From NCBI RefSeq assembly GCF_900148515.1, contig NZ_FRXN01000005.1, positions 255,186 through 319,185 on the forward strand: a stretch of 64,000 bases of DNA. Direction: 5' to 3'. A model generated the notes under the pieces. It ran no database searches and was not told where the DNA came from. It saw only the letters and a program-made list of their open reading frames with translations. The translations under genes were made by a program, and so were the position numbers. Shown here one piece after another: positions 47,101-55,695 of this stretch; position 1 is the stretch's first letter; the number at the start of each line of letters is the position of its first letter. This DNA comes from Algoriphagus zhangzhouensis. Lineage in GTDB: Bacteria > Bacteroidota > Bacteroidia > Cytophagales > Cyclobacteriaceae.

Positions 47101-48409
47101 CATGGATTAGTTTGGTTACAGGTGTCCAGGAAAGCTTTTGGTGAATTAGATCCAAAGTCCAACCACCTACCCGAGCTACTTGACCTGTTTCCTCAAGAAG
47201 GATTTTAGTCTCTTTTAAATCTTTTTCTAAAACAGCCCTGTTAGAAATGTCAATAGCATTTCCAATAATATATTCAGTTTCTCCATTTTCGGGATAATAC
47301 ATGACATTGTTGAAAATCCATGTTCTTATCGACCCGTTTTTATGGCGAATAGCCATTTGACCATTTGCTTTTCCCTCTGATTTAATAAGTTTCAAATAAT
47401 TATTAACTCCAGGGTGGTTTTCCTCGGGCACCAAGTCAAAAAGGGAAAATTGGATTACTTCTTCCACAGTATATCCCAATATTGAAGCTCCTGCTAAATT
47501 CACAGATAAAAAATTGCCTTCTAAATCATGAGTGCACATGAGCCCTTGGGAGTTTTCAAAAAAGACTTTTAATCGTGCCTCTTTTTCCACAAGTTGACTT
47601 TCTATTTCTTTAGCTTCAGAAATATCACGGCCTATTGCGAAAATTTTACCAGTATTGGGTTCAGGTGTGGCTGTCCATTGAATCGTTTTGCTGAGGCCCT
47701 CTTTGGTTAAAAATCGATGATCAAAACTGATGGTTTTGGAGTCTGTCAATAACTTTTGAAAAATCTCAAAAGTGTACCCTAAATCCTCAGGGTGAATAAA
47801 ATTGGCAAAAGGTTGATCTAGTACTTCTTCCTTTTTATATCTCAAAAGTGAATGAAAATAGGGATTGACTTTTTCAAATTGCCCCTGACGATTGACAATG
47901 CAAACCAAATCTTTTGAAAGATTGAAAAGTGTTTCAAAGTTTTCCTTTTGAGATTCCTGAATTCTCGAATCTATAATTCTTTCAACCTCATCTTTTAGCA
48001 AGTTTAGGCCTTGTATTTCTTTTTCGGAGAAATCTTTTATTTCATTGTTTACAATAGTCAATAGACCTGAAACCTTTTCAGAATGAAATTGTATTGGGAG
48101 AATAGCTATTGTGCCAAACTTGGCACCTTCAAACAGAGGGATAGGCCTAGTAAAGATTTGTATCGTTTTGATTTTCAATAACTCTTTTTCGTCAAAAGTC
48201 ACTGGTACTACTCCTTCCGTCTCTACCCCAAAACTTGAGAAGATTTTCCATTTTTCTTCTTCTTCAAAAGCCAAATAGGCTCCAGAAGTTTGAGTAAGAA
48301 GCGATGTCAATTGACAAATCTTGGATAACTCTAAAATTGATTTTGAGTCTAAAATTTCAGATAAAGAAAAGTTTTCTTCTGGAAGAAAGTCAGATGAGGA
48401 AAATGCCAT
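44111..48409 (-). CDS. Hybrid sensor histidine kinase: GAF-like, five PAS, HisKA, HATPase, two REC, Hpt
   Basis: A 1432-residue soluble kinase with no membrane segment. Domains in order: GAF-like region (1-150), PAS/PAC units starting near 157, 285, 400, 525 and 665, HisKA with NMSHEIRTPLNGVIGF (phosphoacceptor His near 815), HATPase_c with NLLGNASKF, DTGIGI and GGTGLGL, REC1 (LVVDDNDNNR, Asp near 1098 in ILMDYHMPFMDG), REC2 (LIAEDNPVN, Asp near 1240 in IFMDIQMPEMNG) and a C-terminal Hpt (AGHKLYGTA, His near 1379). It can run a complete internal phosphorelay. It converges with the LytTR cluster, so cross-talk with that separate Hpt is plausible. Confidence 0.93.
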   Translation of the reverse strand: MAFSSSDFLPEENFSLSEILDSKSILELSKICQLTSLLTQTSGAYLAFEEEEKWKIFSSFGVETEGVVPVTFDEKELLKIKTIQIFTRPIPLFEGAKFGTIAILPIQFHSEKVSGLLTIVNNEIKDFSEKEIQGLNLLKDEVERIIDSRIQESQKENFETLFNLSKDLVCIVNRQGQFEKVNPYFHSLLRYKKEEVLDQPFANFIHPEDLGYTFEIFQKLLTDSKTISFDHRFLTKEGLSKTIQWTATPEPNTGKIFAIGRDISEAKEIESQLVEKEARLKVFFENSQGLMCTHDLEGNFLSVNLAGASILGYTVEEVIQFSLFDLVPEENHPGVNNYLKLIKSEGKANGQMAIRHKNGSIRTWIFNNVMYYPENGETEYIIGNAIDISNRAVLEKDLKETKILLEETGQVARVGGWTLDLIHQKLSWTPVTKLIHEVPDDFVPDLESGINFYKAGESREKITKAVDEAINEGKPWSLELQIITAKGKTLWVRAIGKPIMEAGKCIRVVGTFQDIDETKKAELEAASAKKLLDDVFSASSEVSVIATDLTGVITVFNRGAEKMLGYHAEEMIGKQTPEIIHLKQEVIAHSKVVSDEFEKPVEGFQTFVARAERDGSEQRDWTYIRKDGKKRLVSLVVTPIKDTENISIGYLGIAIDITDKVETEIELTNEKSRLSAFVKHTPAAVAMLDKDLKYIAVSNRWLEEFQPKNQNVIGKYHFDLFAEVIDDEIKELFFSVLRGNVESKQEDIFKLPGSDEDVYVSWEMRPWFMHDGKIGGMMLYTQNITGMVKRREELKNAKLVAEEASRAKSEFLANMSHEIRTPLNGVIGFTDLVLKTKLNETQLQYLTIVNQSANALLSIINDILDFSKIEAGKLELDIDKSDLFEMASQATDIITYQIQNKGLEMLLNVDPSLPRFIHADSVRLKQVLVNLLGNASKFTEEGEIELKIENLNEVEGKNLLRFSVRDTGIGISLEKQEKIFEAFSQEDSSTTKKYGGTGLGLTISNKLLGLMGSKLQLISSPGKGSTFYFDVVLETEVGDPIEWSGMEEIKEVLVVDDNDNNRLIVNQMLLLKNIKTTEAKNGFEALQILSKGKQFDVILMDYHMPFMDGIETIKKIRESFNDHLEDMPILLLHSSSDDQRIIQACKDLNIKFRMIKPLKLQEFYHVLSHLKEEVEDNQIEVEAIPFQDKSLKVLIAEDNPVNMLLAETIFRKIAPNITLIKAMNGKEALERCEETIPDLIFMDIQMPEMNGYVATEKIRSLSNGQNVPIIALTAGNVKGEKEKCLAVGMNDFVVKPIVEDMLREVLEKWATFNADSNSDTTALKETDHYDPEVLKLYTDYNSEVWEGIIEIVKSELSRSKLSLRKEIEAKNLPGIKEAGHKLYGTAVSSGMNQLAKMSEEFELTKEINQESLIKQLEKIEKEIELILELLKK

Positions 48410-48691
48410 TTTATTTTATTTCCTTATTTACAATAAGGTGTTAGTTATAGAAACTAAAGCGAACAATTTTTTACAAAATATGAGGCAAATGTTAGATAAA
48501 AAAGGAATTATATAAGACTTAAAGTGTTTGTTATATAACTGTCAGGTTCGTTAAATTTGAAATCCATTTATGGCTATTTAAATAGCATATAGCCCATTTT
48601 GTTTAAAAACTTAAGAAAAGGATTGTCTTGGATTTTCAGATTAGTTGTTAGGATTATCTAACTTGCCACACCTTAAAATTAAAGCCTTCAT

Positions 48692-48943
48692 ATGTTTGAT
48701 AGTCCCGACTTTCCCCAATCTTTGGAAGAAAGTGAATTTGAATCTTGGTTGGAAACAGGAAGAGAAAGTAAAATTTCCTATGCCTATTTATTGGTGATTT
48801 GGGATGAGCTTGAAGGGAAATACTCTCCAGTTTTTGTCGAGAATAGATCTGATATCAATAGATATGAGCGATATGGTGATTCGCCTGATAGGCAATTGTT
48901 GGTAGCCGCCTATGATCTGTATTCCGAATCCCGTGTAGCCTAA
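48692..48943 (+). CDS. Small conserved-looking hypothetical protein
   Basis: An 83-residue acidic protein with no known motif. The middle strand ISYAYLLVIWDELEG followed by YSPVFVENRSDI suggests a small alpha/beta fold. The acidic ESEFESWLETGRES start and absence of a signal peptide point to the cytoplasm. It starts 282 bases from the divergent hybrid kinase and ends 17 bases before the next gene, so it may be co-transcribed with it. Coding is supported by codon use and tight spacing but not by recognised homology. Confidence 0.6.
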   Translation: MFDSPDFPQSLEESEFESWLETGRESKISYAYLLVIWDELEGKYSPVFVENRSDINRYERYGDSPDRQLLVAAYDLYSESRVA

Positions 48944-48960
48944 AATTATCCCTATTCAAT

Positions 48961-50244
48961 ATGTTTCTACGAGTTTTTTCAACCCTATTTCTCTTGTTTC
49001 AAAGTTTAAATTTTACAAATAATAGTTCTGCTTTAATGGATTCAAGCTTTCAGATTCCATTGGGAGGAAACACCTATCAAACTGCAGGTATAGAAAAAGA
49101 GGAAATTGCTAAGGAAGGGATTCTTTCTTGGGAAAATCAAGATTCTGAGTTTAGTGTTTATTTCAAATCCAGTCAAGCAACTCAGGTGAGTGTTTTGTTA
49201 AAGCTGATCCCTCAATCTCAAGGAAGTACAATTGAATTGGTTGCTGATAGAGTTTTTGAAATTGATATTGAACCTGGACAATCCGAGGTGAATCTGGAAA
49301 ATGTAATTCTGAAAAAAGGGTACAATGAATTCCAGTTGAAAGGTATTAGTAAAGAAGGAAGTGATTTTGCGAAAATATCTGATTTAGAAATCCATTCTAT
49401 TGCTTCTATTGAGTTGGAATATGTAAAAGATAATGAGAATAACAGATTCTACTGGGGAAGAAGAGGTCCATCTGTTCACTTGACTTATACCTTGCCCGAT
49501 GATCAAAATTTCAAATGGTTTTATAATGAAATTGAAGTGCCTGTAGGGGAAGATCCGATAGGATCCTATTTTATGGCAAATGGTTTTGGAGAAGGTTATT
49601 TTGGGATTCAAGTCAATTCTGAACAAGAGAGAAGGATCTTATTTTCAGTTTGGAGTCCTTACAAGACGGATAACCCCAACGAAATCCCAGAAGAAGAAAA
49701 GATTAAACTATTGAAAAAGGGGGGGCAAGTCTATACCGGGGAGTTTGGAAATGAAGGGTCTGGTGGGCAGTCTTATTTGAAATACCCGTGGAAGGCTGGC
49801 GTGACCTATAGTTTTCTGAATTCAGTTGAACCAGATGGAAAAGGAAATACTGTTTACACCGCTTATTTCTTGGATCCTGAGAAAGGTGAATGGCAACTGA
49901 TTGCAAGTTTTTCAAGACCAAAAACTGATACTTGGTATAAAAGACCTCATTCATTTTTGGAAAACTTTATTCCTGAATCAGGAAATATCACAAGAAGAGG
50001 GATTTACAAAAACCAATGGGCAGCAGATAAAGAAGGAAACTGGATTGAGTTAACTGAGGCTAAATTTACTGGGGATGATATTGCAAGAAGAGGATATAGA
50101 AAGGATTTTGCTGGTGGCAGTTTTGAAGATCAGTTTTATTTAATGAATGGAGTTTTTTTTGACGAATCAACGGAAATCAATAGCATTTTTATAAGACCAG
50201 AACTGGGGAATACGCCAAATATTGACTGGTTTAAACTTCCTTAA
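48961..50244 (+). CDS. Exported DUF5077/DUF3472 protein
   Basis: A 427-residue secreted protein with a signal peptide (FLRVFSTLFLLFQSLNF). Residues about 30-150 form a beta-sandwich resembling DUF5077 (IPLGGNTYQTAGIEKEE). Residues about 160-420 match DUF3472: SYFMANGFGEGYFGIQVNS, ILFSVWSPYKTDNP and GQSYLKYPWKAGVTYSFL. Such pairs occur in Bacteroidota and are thought to bind or act on carbohydrates, without a proven activity. No sorting domain or lipobox. Confidence 0.8.
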   Translation: MFLRVFSTLFLLFQSLNFTNNSSALMDSSFQIPLGGNTYQTAGIEKEEIAKEGILSWENQDSEFSVYFKSSQATQVSVLLKLIPQSQGSTIELVADRVFEIDIEPGQSEVNLENVILKKGYNEFQLKGISKEGSDFAKISDLEIHSIASIELEYVKDNENNRFYWGRRGPSVHLTYTLPDDQNFKWFYNEIEVPVGEDPIGSYFMANGFGEGYFGIQVNSEQERRILFSVWSPYKTDNPNEIPEEEKIKLLKKGGQVYTGEFGNEGSGGQSYLKYPWKAGVTYSFLNSVEPDGKGNTVYTAYFLDPEKGEWQLIASFSRPKTDTWYKRPHSFLENFIPESGNITRRGIYKNQWAADKEGNWIELTEAKFTGDDIARRGYRKDFAGGSFEDQFYLMNGVFFDESTEINSIFIRPELGNTPNIDWFKLP

Positions 50245-50293
50245 AACAGAATTTTCAGGATAGCTAAATTTCCAAAAAAGTGTATTTTGGGTT

Positions 50294-51388
50294 ATGCGGA
50301 TTTGGATTCGGATGACCCTGTTTTTTTTATTTTTATCTAGTGTGACCATCGCTCAACAAGCAATGTTACACCTGCGGCCTGTTTTAGAGCCATTGTACGA
50401 GACAAATTATCGGATTACCGAGGTGGTGGATGTTCGTGGAGTATCCGAAAAGTCCATTGGGGAAGTTTATTATACCAAAATTCATAAGGCTCCAGTGGTT
50501 TTTGAAAAGGAGCTTTCGGATTTGATTTTGAAGAGGTTTCAAAGTGAAATTACCTTTCCGGATTCTGTGGAACGAGATATTCAAGTGAGACTTGATATGC
50601 TCAATGTCTGGGAGAGGCTTAATTCAAAAACAGGGTTATATGAGGGCAGGATGGATATCAGGATGAGTTTTTATCTCCTGACAGATTTAGATCCCATTTA
50701 TTTAATCAGATATGGTAATAGGATAACCTACCAACGATCTCTAAATGGGATCAATAAATTGCAAGATTTGGTAACTGAGTACATGGATGAAAGTCTCAGT
50801 TTTTTTGATTCATGGATCAAAACCAATGGTCTTGAGCATCGAGAACTTGCAGAAACTGTTGAGTTGAGAATGAAGGACCCAGTGCGACCCTCATCAATGG
50901 ATACTGTTTTTTACAACCCTGAATTCCCTCTTTATTGGGAAAATTTCAGTGCTAAACCCAACCTTCTAAGTAGGAAGAACGCTGTGATTAACACCAGTTT
51001 TTCTATTGAAGGTAATGCTGTGTTGCAACAAGGGAATATCATCCAAACCTTAGAGTTTAAAGTCTATATGTTGCCCAATCAATCTTGGGTAAAAGAGCCA
51101 GACGACTATGCCTTGAATCATGAAAGAAAGCATTTTGATATCGTTAGGATTGTTGTGGATCGACTGAAAGCGAGGTTAACCACGATGGATTTAACTCCTG
51201 ATAATTTCCAGGCGAAATTGAATGAAGTGTTTTTCGATTCCTATCGTGAAATGAATAAAATTCAAGAAGCCTACGACACTCAATGTGCCAATGGGATAAA
51301 CAAAGATCTTCAGCAGAAATGGAATGAATGGATTTTAGAAGGATTAAGAGGCGACTGGACAAATCTAGTTCAGGCTTCAGGGCTATAA
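50294..51388 (+). CDS. Exported HExxH protein, DUF922-like putative metallopeptidase
   Basis: A 364-residue protein with a signal peptide (WIRMTLFFLFLSSVTIA, cut before Q). The C-terminal part contains ALNHERKHFDIVRIVVDRL: H276-E277-R-K-H280 fits the zinc HExxH motif, and the pattern is like the DUF922 group of predicted metallopeptidases. An upstream FPLYWENFSAKP segment is also found in such proteins. A third zinc ligand is not obvious. It converges on qorB across a bidirectional terminator. Confidence 0.7.
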   Translation: MRIWIRMTLFFLFLSSVTIAQQAMLHLRPVLEPLYETNYRITEVVDVRGVSEKSIGEVYYTKIHKAPVVFEKELSDLILKRFQSEITFPDSVERDIQVRLDMLNVWERLNSKTGLYEGRMDIRMSFYLLTDLDPIYLIRYGNRITYQRSLNGINKLQDLVTEYMDESLSFFDSWIKTNGLEHRELAETVELRMKDPVRPSSMDTVFYNPEFPLYWENFSAKPNLLSRKNAVINTSFSIEGNAVLQQGNIIQTLEFKVYMLPNQSWVKEPDDYALNHERKHFDIVRIVVDRLKARLTTMDLTPDNFQAKLNEVFFDSYREMNKIQEAYDTQCANGINKDLQQKWNEWILEGLRGDWTNLVQASGL

Positions 51389-51418
51389 AAAAAGCACTTC
51401 GAATAGAAGTGCTTTTCT
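51388..51418. terminator. Bidirectional terminator between convergent genes
   Basis: AAAAGCACTTC (51390-51400), loop GAATA, GAAGTGCTTTT (51406-51416): a perfect 11-bp stem with A- and T-runs on both sides, between the stop at 51388 and the minus-strand qorB stop at 51433. Confidence 0.9.
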
Positions 51419-51432
51419 GTAAATAAATTGAT

Positions 51433-52278
51433 TTAGTTAAGTGTTTGAGCAACTGATTCCCTCATTGGGGTAGTTGGTCTTTGGATCAATTCAGAAAGGG
51501 TTTTCGAGTTATCGAAAAGATCTCCTTTGCTTGCACTGACATCCCATCCAGCTATAGCTTGAGCAAATTCTGCAGGCAAACCGACTGATTCGAGAATTTC
51601 TGCATATTGAGCTTCTTCCAGGTTGTTGTAAGGGATTTCTTTTCCTGCTTGCTTGGAGATTTCTTTCGCCAAATCCGAAAGTGTATAACTTTCGTCTCCA
51701 GCTAATTCATAGACTTTACCCTGGTGCTTAGGATCTGAAATAACAACTGCTGCAGCCTCTGCAAAGTCATTTCTAGCAGCAGAAGAGATTTTTCCCTCTC
51801 CTGCGCTTCCTATAAATGCCCCTGCTTTCAAAGCGGAATCCACTGAGCCCAGATAGTTTTCAGTATACCATCCATTTCTAAGTATGGTAACAGGAATGCC
51901 AGCATCTTTCAATAATGCTTCGGTTTCCAAGTGCTCCCCAGCCAAACTTAAACTGGAAGTGTCGGCATGGAGCAAACTCGTATAAACGATCCATTTGACA
52001 CCAGCTTCTTTTGCAGCTTCAATAACGTTTTTGTGCTGTCTGGCTCTTTGGCCCACTTCACTACTGGAGATTAAAAGCAAATAGTCTATTCCAGAAAGAG
52101 ATTGCTTCAAAGTCTCAGCATCATTGTAGTCAAAAGAGCGGCTTTCTACTCCAAGTCCTGCTGCTTTTTCTTGATTTCTAACTAGTGCTACTATGTTTTC
52201 GCTAGCAGTTTTTGATTTAAGGTGTTCTATGACCAAAGATCCCAATTGACCTGTGGCTCCTGTAATTCCAATTTTCAT
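51433..52278 (-). CDS. qorB: NAD(P)H:quinone oxidoreductase 2-like (QorB/YtfG)
   Basis: A 281-residue NmrA-like atypical SDR that matches Escherichia coli QorB closely from memory: TGATGQLGSLVIEHL (nucleotide-binding loop), YLLLISSSEVGQRARQHKN, YTSLLHADTS and ILRNGWYTENYLGS are all QorB signatures. It reduces quinones with NADPH in the cytosol. It is downstream of ygiD on the same strand with a 32-base gap, so the two are likely co-transcribed as a redox operon. Confidence 0.92.
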   Translation of the reverse strand: MKIGITGATGQLGSLVIEHLKSKTASENIVALVRNQEKAAGLGVESRSFDYNDAETLKQSLSGIDYLLLISSSEVGQRARQHKNVIEAAKEAGVKWIVYTSLLHADTSSLSLAGEHLETEALLKDAGIPVTILRNGWYTENYLGSVDSALKAGAFIGSAGEGKISSAARNDFAEAAAVVISDPKHQGKVYELAGDESYTLSDLAKEISKQAGKEIPYNNLEEAQYAEILESVGLPAEFAQAIAGWDVSASKGDLFDNSKTLSELIQRPTTPMRESVAQTLN

Positions 52279-52310
52279 GGTAGTGTGTTGGTTATGTTTA
52301 AAATTAATAT

Positions 52311-53195
52311 TTATCCGATTTTGACAGAGGTCATGGTTAGTGAACCTGCTAAATAAGAGTCGTTGAAAAGAGCTAATTCTTCATTCTTTCCCTGAAGAGC
52401 CAAAGTATAAAGCAATGGCAAGTAATGCTCGGGTGTAGGAATAGCCAGTTGGAAAGATTTTCCCATTTGTGAGAAGTTGATCAATTCATCGTGGTTTCCA
52501 CTTAGGATGTTTTGTTTAATCTTTTCACTTGCTTCTATGGCCCAATCATAACCGTAGTTTTCGTTCATTTTTTGCCAATGAACCATTCTGAGGTTATGGA
52601 CAATATTTCCGCTTCCCACAATGAGGATACCTTTTTCTCTCAATTTTGAAAGCTCCTGAGCCAATTCATAGTGTTGCTTTGGGGTTTTATAATAATCCAA
52701 ACTCAACTGAACTACCGGGATGTTGGCTTCTGGATACATGTGACGAATAACTGTCCAAGCACCATGATCCAAGCCCCATTTGTCATCCAAATGAACATCC
52801 GTGCTATGAACCAATTCCTGAACTCCTTTTGCTAATTCTGGAGAACCGGGAGCAGGATATTCCACCTCATATAAAGCTTTGGGAAAGCCTCCAAAATCAT
52901 GGATAGTTGGAGGATTTTGCATTGCAGTAACCTGAGTGCCTTTTGTTTCCCAGTGCGCAGAAATCACCAAAATTGCTTTCGGAGTAGCTATCTGGTCAGA
53001 GACTTTTCTAAAGCCTTTCACAAATTCATTTTCTTCAATAGCATTCATAGGGCTTCCATGCCCTAAGAATAAAACGGGCATTTTAGGAGTGTTTTCCAAA
53101 GGCCCCAACATTGATTTGATAGTAGATAGATTCATGGCTGAAATACTTAATGGTATTGTGGTTGCTAAATGTTTGAGGAATGATTTTCTATTCAT
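52311..53195 (-). CDS. ygiD: YgiD-like extradiol ring-cleavage dioxygenase (DODA type)
   Basis: A 294-residue LigB-superfamily protein like YgiD (4,5-DOPA dioxygenase extradiol). Metal and substrate residues are in LFLGHGSPMNAIEEN, LVISAHWETKGT, WGLDHGAWTVIRHMYP and GSGNIVHNLRMVHW. Unlike the Escherichia coli protein it has about 35 extra N-terminal residues (NRKSFLKHLATTIPLSISA), which look like a Tat-type signal with NRKSFLK rather than the full twin-arginine. It heads the operon with qorB. Natural substrate unknown. Confidence 0.88.
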   Translation of the reverse strand: MNRKSFLKHLATTIPLSISAMNLSTIKSMLGPLENTPKMPVLFLGHGSPMNAIEENEFVKGFRKVSDQIATPKAILVISAHWETKGTQVTAMQNPPTIHDFGGFPKALYEVEYPAPGSPELAKGVQELVHSTDVHLDDKWGLDHGAWTVIRHMYPEANIPVVQLSLDYYKTPKQHYELAQELSKLREKGILIVGSGNIVHNLRMVHWQKMNENYGYDWAIEASEKIKQNILSGNHDELINFSQMGKSFQLAIPTPEHYLPLLYTLALQGKNEELALFNDSYLAGSLTMTSVKIG

Positions 53196-53294
53196 CTTAT
53201 TTTAATAGCCCCTTCCATTTGTTGATTAGTACGATACAAATGTAGGGTTGCCATTCCAGCTGCACCCTTAACCTATGTTAAGAAAAAAAAGACC

Positions 53295-53876
53295 TTATTT
53301 CTTTTTGCGAATTCTGCTAAGGCTTTCTGGAGCGATGCCCAAATAGGATGCAATGTAAGTTTGTGGTACTCTCTGTAGAATATCACAATTCTCCTTGATC
53401 ATTTCATTGTAGCGTTCTTCGGCAGTTTCCCACATAGTTGAGTTGAGTCTAGCCAAAGAATTGATATAGGCTTTTTGAAAAAGAATTCTAAAGTATCGTT
53501 CCATTTTGGGGACCTCCTTATAAAGATTTTCCAATACCTCAGGAGAAATCCTCAGCACAATGGATTCCTCTAGAGTCTCGAGATAAAATTTCGAAGGTTG
53601 TTGAGAAAAGTAGCTTTCCAAGTCACTGATCCAATTGTTTTCCAGACGGATTTGGTAAATGTGTTCATCACCTTTGGCATCGTGATAATAGGATCGTGCT
53701 CCTCCTTGAATGATAAAATAAATGTATTGACAGATTTGGCCAGGTTCGAGAAGTTTGATTTTCTTTTTTACTGCTTGCTTTTCAAATGAAGCTAGAATCT
53801 TCTTCTCTTCTTCAGGCTTCAGTTTTACCCATTTATTGATATAGTAAATCAGCTTATGGTCTAATGATTCATCCAT
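53295..53876 (-). CDS. Crp/Fnr-family transcriptional regulator
   Basis: A 193-residue regulator. Residues about 25-120 form the cyclic-nucleotide-type beta-roll (LLEPGQICQYIYFIIQGGARSYY), followed by a long dimerisation helix and a winged helix-turn-helix at the very end (VPQTYIASYLGIAPESLSRIRKKK). The phosphate-binding arginine of true cAMP receptors is not evident, so the ligand is unknown. It is divergent from a close paralogue at 54029 and upstream of ygiD-qorB, which it may control. Confidence 0.88.
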   Translation of the reverse strand: MDESLDHKLIYYINKWVKLKPEEEKKILASFEKQAVKKKIKLLEPGQICQYIYFIIQGGARSYYHDAKGDEHIYQIRLENNWISDLESYFSQQPSKFYLETLEESIVLRISPEVLENLYKEVPKMERYFRILFQKAYINSLARLNSTMWETAEERYNEMIKENCDILQRVPQTYIASYLGIAPESLSRIRKKK

Positions 53877-54028
53877 AGTAAAAATCTATAAAATCTGTAG
53901 GGTAAAACAGGTGTGTTTTGATTTAGGTTCATGCAATCCATCTTGAATTCGAGGAGATATTTAAGAAATTGATTTCAGAAAATAAAAAATCAAAAGATAT
54001 TCAATACAGTTTTACCAGCCTCATTGGA

Positions 54029-54616
54029 ATGAATCATTTTACTCTAAAAAGCTATTTGACTTCGAATCTGGATTTGAAGGAAGAAGAAATCAATACGATT
54101 TTGACTGAATGTAATACTCGTATAGTTTCAAAGGATGAGTATTTGCTGAAAAGCCAAGAGTATTGTAAGCATATATTTTTTGTGGAAGATGGCTTACTGA
54201 GGCAATTTTCCATTGATGAAAAAGGCAAAGAGCACATTCTTCATTTTGCACCAGAAGGTTGGTTTGTGACAGACCGCGAAAGTGTGTTTTTTAATCAACC
54301 CTCCCAATTTAATATTCAAGCTTTAGAGGATACTCGAGTGGCTGTTTTGGATGATGCTTTTTTTAAGATTTTGGAGGAAAAAATGCCGTCATTTCGAGAT
54401 TTCAATCATAGGATGATTCACAGTTATATCCGAAGTCTTCAGAACAGGATCATGATGCTTTTGAGTAATACCGCGGAGGAGAGATATCTGAAATTCATCA
54501 AAAAATATCCTGACATACCATTGAGGGTTCCACAATGGATGATCGCTTCCTATTTGGGAATTACTCCAGAAAGCTTAAGTCGAGTCCGAAAGGAATTGGC
54601 CCAAAGGCACACATAA
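54029..54616 (+). CDS. Crp/Fnr-family transcriptional regulator (paralogue)
   Basis: A 195-residue regulator if ATG at 54029 is used; this length matches its 193-residue neighbour. An in-frame TTG at 53969 would add 20 residues. The sensor roll has LLKSQEYCKHIFFVEDGLLRQF; the C-terminal helix-turn-helix is VPQWMIASYLGITPESLSRVRKEL. Both partners share the same helix-turn-helix recognition segment almost residue for residue, so they may recognise similar operators in the roughly 150-base divergent gap. The pirin gene follows 76 bases downstream. Confidence 0.86.
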   Translation: MNHFTLKSYLTSNLDLKEEEINTILTECNTRIVSKDEYLLKSQEYCKHIFFVEDGLLRQFSIDEKGKEHILHFAPEGWFVTDRESVFFNQPSQFNIQALEDTRVAVLDDAFFKILEEKMPSFRDFNHRMIHSYIRSLQNRIMMLLSNTAEERYLKFIKKYPDIPLRVPQWMIASYLGITPESLSRVRKELAQRHT

Positions 54617-54683
54617 AATCGATCTTACCATAGATCAATGCGATCCTCTTTCATTCTATTCATCTTTGTGTAGGTTATAAAAA

Positions 54684-54688
54684 GGAGG
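54684..54688 (+). promoter_or_regulatory. Strong Shine-Dalgarno GGAGG before the pirin gene
   Basis: AAAGGAGGAAAT precedes ATG at 54693 with four bases between GGAGG and ATG. Most genes in this window have no such motif, in keeping with Bacteroidota, so this one stands out. Confidence 0.75.
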
Positions 54689-54692
54689 AAAT

Positions 54693-55571
54693 ATGAAACC
54701 TAGATCAGTAGAATTAGTAGCAAGCCCAGGACAACCACATTTTGTTGGAGATGGGTTTAGAGTACATAATTTCATTCCAAGCGGGTTCCGCATGGATATG
54801 CAGCGGATGGATCCATTCATCATGTTGGATTACAATTCCAAATTCCATTTCCCTGCTTCTTCCAGACCAAAAGGAGTGGGAGTACATCCGCATAGAGGGT
54901 TTGAAACGGTGACGATTGCCTACAAAGGGAAAGTACAGCATCATGATAGTAGTGGTGGTGGAGGTATTATCGACGAAGGAGATATTCAGTGGATGACAGC
55001 TGCTTCTGGAGTACTTCATAAGGAGTTTCATGAAGAAGAATGGAGCAAAAAAGGTGGTGAATTCCAGATGGTTCAGTTGTGGGTAAATCTGCCAGCCAAG
55101 GATAAGATGAGCACTCCAAAGTATCAAGCTATCAAAAATGATTCAATTCCAAGAGTTCAATTGGGTTCAAAGGGAAGTGAAATAGAAGTCATAGCAGGAG
55201 AGTTTGAAAGTGTAAAAGGAGTAGCTTCAACTTTTACTCCAATCAACATGTGGAATGCTCATTTGAAGGAAGGAGCTGAAGTGAAATTGAATTTTCCGTC
55301 AAATTTCAATACTGTTTTATTGGTGATCGAGGGAGAAATAGAAGTGAATGGCACCGACAAAGCTCCAACAGATCACTTGGTGTTGATGGCAAACGATGGT
55401 GAAGAATTCTCAGTAAAAGCAAGCCAGGATTCAAAAGTGTTGGTTTTGAGTGGAGAACCTATCAATGAGCCAATTGCTGCCCATGGACCTTTTGTGATGA
55501 ATACTCGACAGGAGTTGATGGAAGCATTCAATGACTTCAATGAAGGCAAATTTGGGTACTTAGAGGATTAA
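54693..55571 (+). CDS. Pirin-family protein
   Basis: A 292-residue double-cupin pirin. The metal ligands are in VGVHPHRGFETVTIAYKG (His65, His67) and SGVLHKEFHEEE; the C-terminal cupin lacks histidines, as usual. Bacterial pirins can have quercetinase activity or act as redox-sensitive partners; which applies is unknown. The strong ribosome-binding site and adjacent Crp/Fnr genes suggest stress-controlled high expression. Confidence 0.92.
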   Translation: MKPRSVELVASPGQPHFVGDGFRVHNFIPSGFRMDMQRMDPFIMLDYNSKFHFPASSRPKGVGVHPHRGFETVTIAYKGKVQHHDSSGGGGIIDEGDIQWMTAASGVLHKEFHEEEWSKKGGEFQMVQLWVNLPAKDKMSTPKYQAIKNDSIPRVQLGSKGSEIEVIAGEFESVKGVASTFTPINMWNAHLKEGAEVKLNFPSNFNTVLLVIEGEIEVNGTDKAPTDHLVLMANDGEEFSVKASQDSKVLVLSGEPINEPIAAHGPFVMNTRQELMEAFNDFNEGKFGYLED

Positions 55572-55577
55572 GTACAA

Positions 55578-55616
55578 AGCGGCTTTCTTCTTCGGTGGGA
55601 AGTCGCTATTTTTTTG
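55578..55616 (+). terminator. Rho-independent terminator after the pirin gene
   Basis: AGCGGCTT pairs with AAGTCGCT (one G-U pair) around a 14-base loop, then ATTTTTTT. Confidence 0.75.
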
Positions 55617-55695
55617 TCTAAATACGAGAACATTTGAAAATCATATTACTGAATAAAATTAGAGCCAATAGAATTCTTCAAATACAATTACATCT

